This document shows positions 14,015-23,259 of a stretch of 64,000 nt of DNA, piece after piece. The notes below the pieces were generated by a model. It worked only from the letters and a program-made list of their open reading frames with translations. It had not been told where the DNA came from and did not search any database. This stretch comes from Actinomadura sp. K4S16 (GTDB lineage: Bacteria; Actinomycetota; Actinomycetes; Streptosporangiales; Streptosporangiaceae), in the NCBI RefSeq assembly GCF_008327685.1, contig NZ_BDDE01000033.1, positions 30,674 through 94,673 on the forward strand. The letters are read 5' to 3'. Numbering within the stretch: the first letter of the stretch is position 1; every line of letters begins with the position of its first letter. A program made the position numbers and the translations under genes.

Positions 14015-15808
14015 ATGAACGCCGGCGAAGAACTCTCGTCCCGCACCTTCGGCAATGAGGAGCGCCTGCCGCGGGTGCCGCTGCCCGCGCTCGACGCGAC
14101 CTGCGAGCGGTTCCTGGAGTGGTGCGGGCCGCTGCTGACCGCGGACGAGCTGGCCCGGACGGAGTCGGCGCTGGCCTCCTTCGCCCGCCCGGACGGCCCG
14201 GGCCGCGCGCTGCACGCGGCGCTGGAGCGCTACGACGCGCAGGAGGGCGTGCACAGCTGGCTGGACACGTTCTGGCCCTACCGCTACCTCGGCCGCCGCG
14301 ACCGGATCGCGCTGAACGCCAACTTCTTCTTCCTGTTCAAGGAGTCGCCGGAGGGGCAGGCCGAGCGCGCGGCCGGGCTGATCGCCGGGGCGCTGGACTA
14401 CAAGCTGCGGCTCGACCGCGAGGAGATCCCGCCGGTCGTGCAGCGCGGCCGGCCGCTGTCGATGGCGCAGAACCGGTTCCTGTTCTCCACGACGCGCATC
14501 CCGGGCGCCGAGCAGGACACCGTCCGCGCCCCCTACACCGACGCGTGGCCCGGCCCGTCCGACGCCCGCCACATCGTGGTGTTCTTCCGCGGGAACATCG
14601 TCCGGATGGACGTGCTGGGGCCGGACGGCTCCCCCCACACGCTGGACGAGCTGCGGGCGGGCCTCGCCGCCGTCATGAAGGCGGAGGCGGCGCCGGAGCC
14701 GTCCGCCGGGCACCTCACCACCAAGGCCCGCGCCGAGTGGGCGGCGAGCCGCGAGGCGCTGCTCGCCCTCGGCAACGCCCAGGCGCTCGACGAAATCGAG
14801 ACGGCCCTGTTCTGCGTGTGCTTGGAGGACTTCACCCCTGAGGACGACCTCGACGCCTGCGACCACCTGCTCCACGGCGACAGCGCGAACCGCTGGTTCG
14901 ACAAGGCCGTCTCCTTCGTCGTGTTCGGCGACGGCACCGCGGGCATCAACGTGGAGCACTGCGGCCTGGACGGCACCACGATCCTCAGCTTCGTCGACGC
15001 GGTGCTGGGCGAGGCCCCGGAGAAGCTGTCGCAGCGGTCGGGCGCGCAAGCGCAGGGGCTGCCGGTCACGGAGACGATCGAGTTCGCCCTGGACGACGGC
15101 CTGCGGGCCGACATCCGCGACGCCGCGGCGGCGTTCGCCGACTACGGGGCGGCGACGGCCACGACGACCGTCTCGTTCGAGGACTTCGGCGCCGACGACG
15201 TCAAGAAGCTGAAGATGTCCCCGGACGCCTTCGTCCAGATGGCCTACCAGCTCGCCCACAAGCGCGCGAAGGGCCGCGTCGGCGCCACCTACGAGTCGAT
15301 CGCCACCCGCCAGTACCGGCACGGCCGCACCGAGGCCATGCGCGTCGTCACCCCCGAGGTGGTCCGCTTCGTCGAGGCCATGGACGACCCCTCGGCCACG
15401 TCCGCGCTCCGCCTGGAGGCGTTCCGCGCCGCCGCCGACGCCCACGTCCGCCGGGCGAAGGAGTGCCAGTCGGGGCAGGCGCCCGAGCAGCACCTCTGGG
15501 AGCTCCAGCTCATCCAGAAGCGGCGCGGCGCCGAGCTGGGCGTCACCGAGCCGCTCCCGCTGTTCGACTCCCCCGGCTGGCTCGTGATGCGGGACGACTA
15601 CCTGAGCACCAGCTCCGCGCCCTCGGTGAACATCCGCTACTTCGGGTTCGGCTCGACCAGCGAGCAGTGCATCGGCGTCGCCTACGTCCTGCTCCCGGAC
15701 CGCTTCAACCTCTACCTGAGCACCCCGCGGCAGGTCGCGGACGCGATGCGGGGGTTCGCCGACCGGCTCCGCGAGGCCGTCCGGGAGCTGCGGGACCTGC
15801 TCGCCTGA
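14015..15808 (+). CDS. choline/carnitine-type O-acyltransferase
   Basis: A 597-aa protein of the choline/carnitine acyltransferase family, which moves an acyl group between CoA and the hydroxyl of carnitine, choline or a similar amino alcohol. The catalytic His lies in INVEHCGLDG (about residue 315), the place of NxEHSxxDG in carnitine acetyltransferase. C-terminal STSSAPSVNIRYFG and VLLPDRFNLYLS match the substrate/CoA tunnel regions. This family is mainly eukaryotic and less common in bacteria. GAGGA precedes the ATG. The stop abuts the stop of the convergent ABM-domain gene (TGA|TCA). The acceptor may be the product of the two upstream genes (inference). Confidence 0.88.
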   Translation: MNAGEELSSRTFGNEERLPRVPLPALDATCERFLEWCGPLLTADELARTESALASFARPDGPGRALHAALERYDAQEGVHSWLDTFWPYRYLGRRDRIALNANFFFLFKESPEGQAERAAGLIAGALDYKLRLDREEIPPVVQRGRPLSMAQNRFLFSTTRIPGAEQDTVRAPYTDAWPGPSDARHIVVFFRGNIVRMDVLGPDGSPHTLDELRAGLAAVMKAEAAPEPSAGHLTTKARAEWAASREALLALGNAQALDEIETALFCVCLEDFTPEDDLDACDHLLHGDSANRWFDKAVSFVVFGDGTAGINVEHCGLDGTTILSFVDAVLGEAPEKLSQRSGAQAQGLPVTETIEFALDDGLRADIRDAAAAFADYGAATATTTVSFEDFGADDVKKLKMSPDAFVQMAYQLAHKRAKGRVGATYESIATRQYRHGRTEAMRVVTPEVVRFVEAMDDPSATSALRLEAFRAAADAHVRRAKECQSGQAPEQHLWELQLIQKRRGAELGVTEPLPLFDSPGWLVMRDDYLSTSSAPSVNIRYFGFGSTSEQCIGVAYVLLPDRFNLYLSTPRQVADAMRGFADRLREAVRELRDLLA

Positions 15809-16384
15809 TCAGCGGCCGGGCTTGGCCGGCCGGTGGCTCCGCCCGACCGGGTAGAGCCAGCGCCGGAACGCCCGGCTGAGCGCGGGCATGACGAACAGGG
15901 TGAGCACCGGGATCACCAGGACCGGGAACGTCAGCGCCCGCACCGGCAGCGGCCAGGCCTCCGTCAGCGGCGTGACGAAGGCCTGGAGCAGCAGCGCGAT
16001 CGGGTACACCGCGCAGAACGTCACCACGATCATCTTGAGCTTGGAGGGCGGCGGGACGGACTCGCCGGGCAGGCTGAACCAGGTCTCCATCCCGGTGGTG
16101 TCCTGGCGGTGCTCCTCGGCGATCCCGCGCACCCGCCCGATCCACTCCGCGCGCTCGTCCGAGGCCAGCCAGCGGTCGAGCCGCTCCTGGTCGGCGAAGT
16201 TCACCACGGTGTAGTACCGGTGCCGCGACCCCTCCGCGCGCAGCCAGGTCGCGCCCCGGTGCCCGGGGAACCGGGTCGCGACCTCGTGGAGCCCCTCCGC
16301 CCACTCCTCGAAGTCGCGCTCCCGGCCGGGTTTGACGTCCCAGGTGAACACGCTCGTGACGGGCTCGGTGTCGGTTGCGGCCAT
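15809..16384 (-). CDS. ABM-domain membrane protein
   Basis: A 191-aa protein. Residues about 8-100 form an antibiotic-biosynthesis-monooxygenase (ABM, ferredoxin-like) domain (TWDVKPGRERDFEEW, YYTVVNFADQERLDRW). Two membrane helices follow (about 120-140 and 150-170), then a basic tail. Known ABM/2TM proteins are of unclear function. It has no adjacent co-directional partner and is convergent with the acyltransferase gene. Confidence 0.82.
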   Translation of the reverse strand: MAATDTEPVTSVFTWDVKPGRERDFEEWAEGLHEVATRFPGHRGATWLRAEGSRHRYYTVVNFADQERLDRWLASDERAEWIGRVRGIAEEHRQDTTGMETWFSLPGESVPPPSKLKMIVVTFCAVYPIALLLQAFVTPLTEAWPLPVRALTFPVLVIPVLTLFVMPALSRAFRRWLYPVGRSHRPAKPGR

Positions 16385-16446
16385 GTCCCCTGTCTCACCC
16401 GTCCTGTCCGTTCCATTCGCCTATGCGCGGATCAGGTAGGTACGGA

Positions 16447-17652
16447 TCAGGTGGTGGCGAGGGCCTCGGTGGGGCTGAGGCGGGACGCCCTGATCGCCGG
16501 GTACAGGCCGGCGACCGCGCCGATGAGCAGGGTCGCGGCGACGCCGCCCAGCACCGCCCACGCGGGGATGACGACCGGCCACCCCTGGGACACGGCGTAG
16601 ACGGCGGTGACGGACGCCCCGACGACCGCGCCGCCGAGGCCGCCGAGCGCCGACAGCAGCAGCGACTCGGCGAGGAACTGCGTGCGGATCTGGCCCCGGG
16701 TCGCGCCGAGGGAGCGGCGCAGCCCGATCTCCGACCGCCGCTCCAGCACCGAGATGACCATGGTGTTGGCCACCCCCACCCCGCCGACGAGCAGCGCGAC
16801 CGCGCCGAGGCCGAGCAGCAGGCCGGTGAACGCCTCGCCCGCCGCCTTCTTCGCCGCCAGCGCGTCCGACGGCCGCGACACCTCCACCTCGTTCGGCGCC
16901 TCGGGGTTCGCGGTCGCGCCGAGCACGTCCCGGACGTCCTCGACGCTCGCCTCCGCCGACCGGGTGTAGATGGTCGTCGGGTGCCCGTCGAAGCCGAGCC
17001 GGGCCTGCGCCGCGTCCCAGCCGACCAGCGCGGCGCTGTCCAGCTCGGGGGCCAGCGCCGCCGGCTCCAGAATGCCGATCACGGTGAACCAGCGGCCGCC
17101 GATGAGCACCTGGACGTCCGGGGCCGCGTGCCCGATCCCGAGGCGCCGCGCGGCGGTCGACCCGAGGACGGTCGCGGGGAAGCGGCCGGTCGCCGTGTTC
17201 AGCCAGACGCCGCTGCGCAGCCTCGCCCCCGTCGCGGCGCGCAGGTCGGTGCGGGCCGCGTAGGCCGCGATCCCGCCCGTCTCGGTCTTGGGGATCTTGC
17301 CCGTCCGGTAGACCTTCGCGCCGTCCACCAGGCCGGTCGCCGACACCTCCCGGACGGGGGCGATCCGGGCCACCATGGCCTCCGACTCCAGGGGCAGCTC
17401 GGCCTTGTCGCCGGTCAGGGTGCTGCCGGGCGAGACGGTCAGCAGGTTGGTGCCGAGCGCGGCGAGGGCGCGGTCGAGGTCGGCGCGCGAGGAGGAGGAC
17501 ACCCCGACGACCGCGACCATCGCGGCGATCCCGATCGCGATGCCGAGCGCGGACAGGAACGCCCGCAGCGGCCGGGTCCGCAGGCCGACCGCGCCGACCC
17601 TGAGCACGTCGCCCGGCCACATCCGGGCCGGCTGGAGCGTCCCGGCCGTCAT
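16447..17652 (-). CDS. ABC transporter permease, MacB/FtsX type
   Basis: A 401-aa permease with the MacB-like layout: N-terminal helix (about 30-50), a large extracytoplasmic domain (about 55-265), then three helices in the FtsX region (about 285-395), with ERRSEIGLRRSLGATRGQI linking them. It is the last gene of a four-gene operon (lipoprotein, adaptor, ATPase, permease) and overlaps the ATPase gene by 4 bp. It probably acts in export of an antimicrobial or envelope compound; the substrate is unknown. Confidence 0.92.
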   Translation of the reverse strand: MTAGTLQPARMWPGDVLRVGAVGLRTRPLRAFLSALGIAIGIAAMVAVVGVSSSSRADLDRALAALGTNLLTVSPGSTLTGDKAELPLESEAMVARIAPVREVSATGLVDGAKVYRTGKIPKTETGGIAAYAARTDLRAATGARLRSGVWLNTATGRFPATVLGSTAARRLGIGHAAPDVQVLIGGRWFTVIGILEPAALAPELDSAALVGWDAAQARLGFDGHPTTIYTRSAEASVEDVRDVLGATANPEAPNEVEVSRPSDALAAKKAAGEAFTGLLLGLGAVALLVGGVGVANTMVISVLERRSEIGLRRSLGATRGQIRTQFLAESLLLSALGGLGGAVVGASVTAVYAVSQGWPVVIPAWAVLGGVAATLLIGAVAGLYPAIRASRLSPTEALATT

Positions 17653-18359
17653 CGCTCCGCCCCCGTGAGACGCGCGGCCTCGGAGACCGGCCCGTCCGCC
17701 GCCGAGTCCTCCACCACGAGGCCGTCGCGCATCCGGACGCGGCGGGGCAGGCCCGCCGCGATCTCCCGGTCGTGCGTGATGATCACGACGGTGGTGCCGG
17801 CGGCGTGCAGCTCGCGCAGCAGCGCCATCACGCCCTCGCCGGACGCCGAGTCGAGCGCGCCGGTCGGCTCGTCGGCGAGCAGCAGCGCGGGCTCCCCGGC
17901 GACCGCCCGCGCGATCGCGACGCGCTGCCGCTCGCCGCCGGACAGCTCGTGCGGCTCGTGCTCCAGCCGGTGGCCGAGCCCGACCCGCTCCAGTGCGGCC
18001 GCCGCCCGCCGCCGCCGCGCCGCCGGGCGCAGCCCGGAGTACAGCAGGCCGTCCGCGACGTTGTCGATCGCCCGGGTCCCGGCCGCCAGGTGGAAGTGCT
18101 GGAAGACGAACCCGATGCGGCTCGCGCGCAGCGCCGACAGCTTCGCGTCCGGGAGCCGCCCCACGTCGTGGCCGTCGATGCGGATCTCGCCGGAGGTGGG
18201 GCGGTCCAGGGTGCCGAGCATGTTCAGCATGGTCGTCTTCCCCGAGCCGGAGGGGCCGACGATCGCGACCAGCTCGCCCGCGCCGACGTGCAGCGACACC
18301 CCGGCGAGGGCGTGCACGCCGCCCGGGTACGACTTCACCACGTCCCGCAGCCTGATCAT
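17649..18359 (-). CDS. ABC transporter ATPase, MacB/LolD type
   Basis: A 236-aa nucleotide-binding subunit: Walker A GPSGSGKT, Q-loop FVFQHFHL, signature LSGGERQRVAIARA, Walker B LLLADEPTGALD, H-loop ITHD. The start at 18359 overlaps the adaptor's stop by 4 bp, and its own stop overlaps the permease start by 4 bp, so the complex is translationally coupled. Confidence 0.95.
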   Translation of the reverse strand: MIRLRDVVKSYPGGVHALAGVSLHVGAGELVAIVGPSGSGKTTMLNMLGTLDRPTSGEIRIDGHDVGRLPDAKLSALRASRIGFVFQHFHLAAGTRAIDNVADGLLYSGLRPAARRRRAAAALERVGLGHRLEHEPHELSGGERQRVAIARAVAGEPALLLADEPTGALDSASGEGVMALLRELHAAGTTVVIITHDREIAAGLPRRVRMRDGLVVEDSAADGPVSEAARLTGAER

Positions 18360-19483
18360 TTCGGCACCCCCACGAGCGTGCCCTCGGTGATCCCCGGCCC
18401 GGAGACCTCGACCTTCCCGTCGGCGAACATGCCGGTCTCCACCGGGACGTACGACGACGCGGTGCCCTTGACGACCTCCACGCCGAAGCCGCCCTCCCGC
18501 AGCGCGACCAGCGCGGACACCGGCACCGTCAGGACGTTCTCGCGCTGCCCGGCGGTGAACTCGACGTCGGCCGAGGCGAGCGCGAAGCGGGCCGCGGCCT
18601 TCTTCGCCTTGGCGGAGGAGAGCCAGATCGTGACCTCCACCTTCGTCGTCGGGTCCTCCCCCTGCTCGCCCGGCTCGATCACCGTGGTGACCTCGTCGAT
18701 CTTCGCCGCGACCGCCGGGCCCTCCGGCAGCGTCACCTCGACGCGGGCGCCCTTCTTCGCGAGCCGCTGGTCGGCGGTGTCCAGTTCGACCGTGACGGCC
18801 TGGGTGGTCCCGGTGTAGTCGAGGACCTTCTTGCCGGGTGCGGCGGGCTCGCCCGGATGCGCCGCGACGGCCTCGACGCGGACCGGCCCGTCCGCGAACG
18901 CGACCCGTCCGACGTCGACGACCCCGGTCTCCGCCACGCCGATGTCGTCCTGCCATTCCTGGACGGCCTCGGCGGTGTCGGAGGTGTACTCGTCGTCCAC
19001 GGTGAAGCCGTCGTAGCCGAGCGCGCTGAGGTTCTTCTCGAACCGCTCCACGTCGGAGCCCTCGGTCCCGATCCGCAGCGGCCGGTAGGACGGCTTGGAC
19101 CCGTACATCAGCACGACCGGGTCGCCGTCGACCTCGTACAGCCGGTGCCCCCGGGTGATCTGGTCGCCGCTGTCGGGCAGCCAGGTGATCGTGCCCCTGG
19201 CCTGGCTCGTCGCGGTCATGGTCGGGCCGTAGCCGAGCTGCCCGTCCTCGGTCTGGGTGTCGCTCAGCGTCTGCCTGGCCACCTTCGCCGTGCCGGGCGG
19301 TAGGTCCGCGGCCCGCTCGGCGCCCCCGTCCCCGCCGGCGCGCAGCACCGCCGCGGTGGCGACGCCGCCCGCCGCGACCACGGCGGCGACGGCCAGGGCG
19401 ATCCTCCAGCGCGGCCGCCGCCTACGGCGGACGCGGCGATCCTCCAGCGCGGCCGGCGCGCGTTCCGCGGTGGTCTCCCCCAT
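18356..19483 (-). CDS. HlyD-like adaptor with peptidoglycan-binding domain
   Basis: A 375-aa membrane-fusion protein. One N-terminal helix (about 27-48) follows a basic cytoplasmic stretch. A PGBD1-type peptidoglycan-binding module (about 120-165, LRIGTEGSDVERFEKNLSAL ... AVQEWQ) is inserted, and beta-barrel parts lie in the second half (VEVTLPEGPAVAAKI, VPVSALVALREG). This is the Gram-positive form of an RND/MacA-type adaptor, anchored in the membrane and reaching into the wall. It shares one base with the lipoprotein gene (TGATG). Confidence 0.9.
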   Translation of the reverse strand: MGETTAERAPAALEDRRVRRRRRPRWRIALAVAAVVAAGGVATAAVLRAGGDGGAERAADLPPGTAKVARQTLSDTQTEDGQLGYGPTMTATSQARGTITWLPDSGDQITRGHRLYEVDGDPVVLMYGSKPSYRPLRIGTEGSDVERFEKNLSALGYDGFTVDDEYTSDTAEAVQEWQDDIGVAETGVVDVGRVAFADGPVRVEAVAAHPGEPAAPGKKVLDYTGTTQAVTVELDTADQRLAKKGARVEVTLPEGPAVAAKIDEVTTVIEPGEQGEDPTTKVEVTIWLSSAKAKKAAARFALASADVEFTAGQRENVLTVPVSALVALREGGFGVEVVKGTASSYVPVETGMFADGKVEVSGPGITEGTLVGVPK

Positions 19484-19998
19484 CACTTCCTGCCGCCCTG
19501 CAGGACCTTCTCGCACGCCTGCTGCGCGGTCTCCAGGTCCGGGTCGTCGCCGACCGTCTTCTTGTCGATCCGGATGCCGGGCTGGTTCGGGTCGGGGTCC
19601 GGGAAGTTCTCCACGCCGTTCTTGCGCATGCACGCGGCGAACTCGCGGGCCGCCTCCTGCATCTTCGGGTCGGGTGCGCCGGTGCGGTTCTCCATGGGGC
19701 TGTACTGCCGGCACGCCTCCATGGCCTTGTCCACGACGGCCTTGTTGCCCTTGACCTTGACCCGGGCCCCCTCGCCGGGCTTCGGGTCCTCCATGTCGAC
19801 GCCGTGCTCGCGCATGCACTGGGCGAACTTGACGCCGCGCTCCTCCGGGCTGAGCTGCTCGCCGCCGCCCTGCTTCGCGCCGCCCTGGCTCGCGCCGCCG
19901 TTGGCCGAGGCCACGGTGCCGCCCCTGTCGTCCGAGCCGCACCCGGTCAGCGCCAGCGCCAGCGCGAGCGGCAGCGCGGCCAGAATCCGCAGTCCCAT
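19483..19998 (-). CDS. lipoprotein with two CMRxxG repeats
   Basis: A 171-aa lipoprotein: signal ending at lipobox LTGC with lipidated C20. The mature part carries two related motifs, CMREHGVDMEDP and CMRKNGVENFPDP, giving a two-repeat domain seen in actinomycete lipoproteins next to this type of ABC pump. First gene of the four-gene operon and divergent from the response regulator. Its likely role is substrate capture or sensing for the pump (inference). Confidence 0.82.
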   Translation of the reverse strand: MGLRILAALPLALALALTGCGSDDRGGTVASANGGASQGGAKQGGGEQLSPEERGVKFAQCMREHGVDMEDPKPGEGARVKVKGNKAVVDKAMEACRQYSPMENRTGAPDPKMQEAAREFAACMRKNGVENFPDPDPNQPGIRIDKKTVGDDPDLETAQQACEKVLQGGRK

Positions 19999-20067
19999 GT
20001 CTCCTCCTCCGCGGCCGGAGCGGTTCCGGCCGACGAGGAGCGATGCAACCCGGCGGCGCGTTTCTCC

Positions 20068-20113
20068 CGTGTTTCCGCGCCGAAGAAGCGATCACTAACG
20101 GAAACGAAACACG
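20068..20113. promoter_or_regulatory. inverted repeat between efflux operon and two-component genes
   Basis: CGTGTTTC (20068-20075) and GAAACACG (20106-20113) form a perfect 8-bp inverted repeat across the 148-bp divergent intergenic region. A second CGGAAAC lies within the arm region. A good candidate for the binding site of the adjacent OmpR-type regulator. Confidence 0.42.
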
Positions 20114-20146
20114 GCCTCCGGCACCATCGGCTCCGGAGGAGGCCTC

Positions 20147-20803
20147 ATGAGAGTGCTGGTGGCAGAGGATGAGCGGCTCCTGGCCGACGCGATCGCCGAA
20201 TGGCTGCGGGACGACGCGCACGCCGTCGACCTCGCCTACGACGGCGCGGCGGCCCTGGAGCGCGTCACCGTCAACGACTACGACGTGGTCGTCCTGGACC
20301 GCGACCTGCCCCTCGTCCACGGCGACGAGGTGTGCCGCGAGATCGTCCGGGGCGAGACCGCGGCGCGGGTGCTGATGCTCACCGCCGCCGCGGAGATCAC
20401 CGACCGCGTCGACGGGCTCGGCCTCGGCGCCGACGACTACCTGACCAAGCCGTTCGCGTTCCCCGAGCTCGCCGCCCGCGTCCATGCGCTCGGCCGCCGC
20501 TGCCGCCCGGCCGCGCCGCCGCGGCTGCACCGCGCCGGCATCACGCTCGACCCGGCGCGCCGCGAGGTGTTCCGGGACGGGCGCTACGTCCCCCTCGCGC
20601 GCAAGGAGTTCGCCGTCCTGACCGAGCTGCTGCGCGCCGAGGGAGCCGTCGTGTCCGCCGAGCAGCTCCTGGAGAAGGCGTGGGACGAGCACGCCGACCC
20701 GTTCACCGGCGCCGTCCGCCTGACCGTCCTCAAGCTGCGCCGCAAGCTCGCCGACCCGCCCGTCGTCGAGACCGTCAAGGGAGCGGGGTACCGGATCCCA
20801 TGA
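20147..20803 (+). CDS. OmpR-family response regulator
   Basis: A 218-aa regulator: receiver domain 1-115 with acidic pocket (EDE), phospho-acceptor D51 (VVLDRDLP), conserved T in MLTAAAE and K in TKPFAF; winged-helix DNA-binding domain about 125-218 ending VKGAGYRIP. ATG start. The stop overlaps the kinase start (ATGA). Divergent from the ABC efflux operon, which it probably controls. Confidence 0.94.
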   Translation: MRVLVAEDERLLADAIAEWLRDDAHAVDLAYDGAAALERVTVNDYDVVVLDRDLPLVHGDEVCREIVRGETAARVLMLTAAAEITDRVDGLGLGADDYLTKPFAFPELAARVHALGRRCRPAAPPRLHRAGITLDPARREVFRDGRYVPLARKEFAVLTELLRAEGAVVSAEQLLEKAWDEHADPFTGAVRLTVLKLRRKLADPPVVETVKGAGYRIP

Positions 20804-22101
20804 GGCTGTCGCTGCGCGCCCGGCTCACCATCACCTACGGCGGCCTGTTCCTGGTCGCCGGCGTGGTGCTGCTCGGCGCGACCTACGCCCTGTTCGACCA
20901 GCAGCTCTCCCGGTCCGGCACGAAGGTGCTCGCGACGCGGCTGAACCCCGGCCCCGGCGGCGTGCCCCCGGCCGGGACCACGCAGGCGATCACGGAGCCG
21001 AGGACGCCGGCGGAGGCCCGGGTGATGGCCGACGCCGACGACTGGATGCGCAAGCAGCGCGACGAGCTGCACGACGCCGCCGTCACCTCGCTGGTCACCC
21101 AGGGGTCGATCGCGCTGCTCGTCGTCGGCGGCGCCGCGGCGGGCTTCGGCTGGCTCATCGCGGGCCAGGTCCTGTCCCCGCTGCACCGCGTCACCGAGAC
21201 CGCCCGCCGCATCGCCGGCTCCCCCGCCGCCGACCGCGGCCTGCACGAGCGCATCGACCTGCGGGGCCCCCGCGACGAGGTGAAGGAGCTCGCCGACACC
21301 TTCGACACGATGGTCGAGCGCCTCGACCGGTCCTTCGACGGCCAGCGCCGCTTCGTCGCCAACGCCTCCCACGAGCTGCGCACGCCGCTCACCCTCGGCC
21401 GCGCGCTGGTCGAGGTGGCGATGCACCGCGAGTCGGCGTCCCCGGACGTCCGGCAGCTCGGCGAGACCCTCCTGCAGATCAACTCGCGGCACGAGCGCCT
21501 CATCACCGGCCTGCTGCTGCTCGCCCGCTCGGAGAACGAGATCACCAGCCGGGCGCCGGTCGACCTGGCCGACGTCGTCGCCCACGTCGGCGCCCAGACG
21601 GCCCTCGAAGCGGACGGCGCCGGCATCACCGTCGAGACCGAGACTTCCGAGGCCATGACGGCGGGCGACGCGCTCCTGCTCGAACGCGTCGTGCAGAACC
21701 TGCTGGAGAACGGACTGCGCCACAACACCGAGTCCGGCTGGGTCTCGGTGTCCTGCCGGACGGAGGACGGCCGCGCCGTCCTGGAGGTCGCCAACTCCGG
21801 CCCGGCCGTCCCGCGCTACGAGATCCCCGCCCTCTTCGAGCCCTTCCGCCGCCTCGACAACGACCGCCTCGTCACCGCGAAGGGCGCGGGACTCGGGCTG
21901 TCGATCGTCCAGTCCATCGTGCGGGCCCACAACGGAACCGTGACCGCCGCGCCCCGGCCGGGCGGCGGCCTCACCGTCACCGTCGCCCTGCCGTCCGCGG
22001 ACCCGGAGGACGGCGACGTCCTGCCGGGCGCGCCCGCCCAAGCGCCGCGCGACCTCCCGGCGGGGCGCGGCGGCCGCGCCAGATCCGCCGTGCGCTCCTA
22101 G
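20800..22101 (+). CDS. membrane sensor histidine kinase
   Basis: A 433-aa kinase: two helices (about 13-33 and 100-125) flank a short external loop of about 65 residues. HAMP region about 125-185, H-box NASHELRTPL, N-box NLLENGLRHN, G-boxes GAGLGLSIV and PGGGLTVTV. The proline/arginine tail after the ATPase domain is poorly conserved in character. Translationally coupled to the response regulator. The small extracellular loop suggests sensing at the membrane, as in drug-sensing kinases, rather than a large ligand domain. Confidence 0.94.
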   Translation: MRLSLRARLTITYGGLFLVAGVVLLGATYALFDQQLSRSGTKVLATRLNPGPGGVPPAGTTQAITEPRTPAEARVMADADDWMRKQRDELHDAAVTSLVTQGSIALLVVGGAAAGFGWLIAGQVLSPLHRVTETARRIAGSPAADRGLHERIDLRGPRDEVKELADTFDTMVERLDRSFDGQRRFVANASHELRTPLTLGRALVEVAMHRESASPDVRQLGETLLQINSRHERLITGLLLLARSENEITSRAPVDLADVVAHVGAQTALEADGAGITVETETSEAMTAGDALLLERVVQNLLENGLRHNTESGWVSVSCRTEDGRAVLEVANSGPAVPRYEIPALFEPFRRLDNDRLVTAKGAGLGLSIVQSIVRAHNGTVTAAPRPGGGLTVTVALPSADPEDGDVLPGAPAQAPRDLPAGRGGRARSAVRS

Positions 22102-22114
22102 CCGCTCGCCCCCG

Positions 22115-22984
22115 TCACCGGGGCGCGCCGTTGCCGGACATCCCGCGGGCGCCGAGGCTGCGCAGCTCGCGCGGGCTGACGCCGAAGCGCTGCCGGAACG
22201 CGTGGCTGAGCGCGCTGGCCGAGGAGAACCCGGTGGCGTGCGCGAGGTCGGTGATGGTGACGTGCCGGTCGTGGGGGTTGCGCAGCCGGTCGCGGACCAG
22301 CCGGAGCCGCTCCTCGCGGATCAGCTCGCGGGGCGTGGTCCCGGCGCGCTGCAGCGCGAGCTGCACCTGCCGCAGCGACCAGCCGAGGTCCTGCGCCATC
22401 GCGGCGCCGGTGAGCCCCGGATCGGTGGCGTGCTCGCGGACGTAGCGGCGCACGACCGCCTCCACCTCGGCGAGGTGGCCGGGGGCGGGCGGGCGCTCCT
22501 CGCCCGCGAGCAGGAGGCACAGCAACTCGGTGATCCGCTCGCACGCGGCGTCGAACTGCCGCACGGTGAGGGTGCGGCGCTCCTCCCCGACGGCCCGCAC
22601 CATGTCGGCGACGACGCGGCCGAGCCCGGCGGACAGGTCCAGGCCGGTCACCGGGCGGGGCGGTGCGCTCACCCGGCCGTCCATCTCGCGGGCCGGGATC
22701 GTCATGACCAGTGCGCGAGCCGGCCGCGGCTGGACGACCCGGAACGGCGCCGCGGGCGCGATGAGGCCGCCGGTGCCGGGCCGGAGCCGCGCCTCGCGGC
22801 CGTCCTGCATCATGAGCATCTCGCCGTGCAGGGGGAGCAGGAACCGGTAGCCGCGGTCGCGGCGCGCCTGCCCCGGGGTGCGGACGTAGTCGGAGCGGTC
22901 CGACAGGTACAGGACGAGCCGGAACCGGGCGCCGTTCTGCCTGGCCGGCCCGCCGAGCACGTCGTCCACCGCAGGCCCCTCCAC
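22115..22984 (-). CDS. AraC-family transcriptional regulator
   Basis: A 289-aa regulator with an N-terminal AraC-binding-like cupin region (about 20-180, GYRFLLPLHGEMLMMQDG) and a C-terminal double HTH (about 190-285, AMAQDLGWSLRQVQLALQ; FSSASALSHAFRQRFGVSPRELR). It stands alone between convergent and divergent neighbours; no target is evident. The convergent kinase stop is 13 bp away. Confidence 0.92.
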   Translation of the reverse strand: MEGPAVDDVLGGPARQNGARFRLVLYLSDRSDYVRTPGQARRDRGYRFLLPLHGEMLMMQDGREARLRPGTGGLIAPAAPFRVVQPRPARALVMTIPAREMDGRVSAPPRPVTGLDLSAGLGRVVADMVRAVGEERRTLTVRQFDAACERITELLCLLLAGEERPPAPGHLAEVEAVVRRYVREHATDPGLTGAAMAQDLGWSLRQVQLALQRAGTTPRELIREERLRLVRDRLRNPHDRHVTITDLAHATGFSSASALSHAFRQRFGVSPRELRSLGARGMSGNGAPR

Positions 22985-23259
22985 CCCCGCCGCCGTAGAT
23001 CGTTCGCGGGCGAGCGTAGTACGGCCGCCGCCAATGAATCAGGCGAATCCATCGGAAAGTAACCTGATTCAGACTGTGGGTGATCTTGCGATGCGCCCGG
23101 TGGCAAGTTCTCTGCGCGCGAGCACAAGCGCATCCCGGCGCACCCGTCCTACGGTGCCGAAACCGCGGCGTATCCGCGCCGTCCCCCACCAGCCATGAGG
23201 CGGTCCGCCGTGGACGCGGCCGGACCCGCCTCGCCGAAAACCCCTGCACCGAGGATCTG

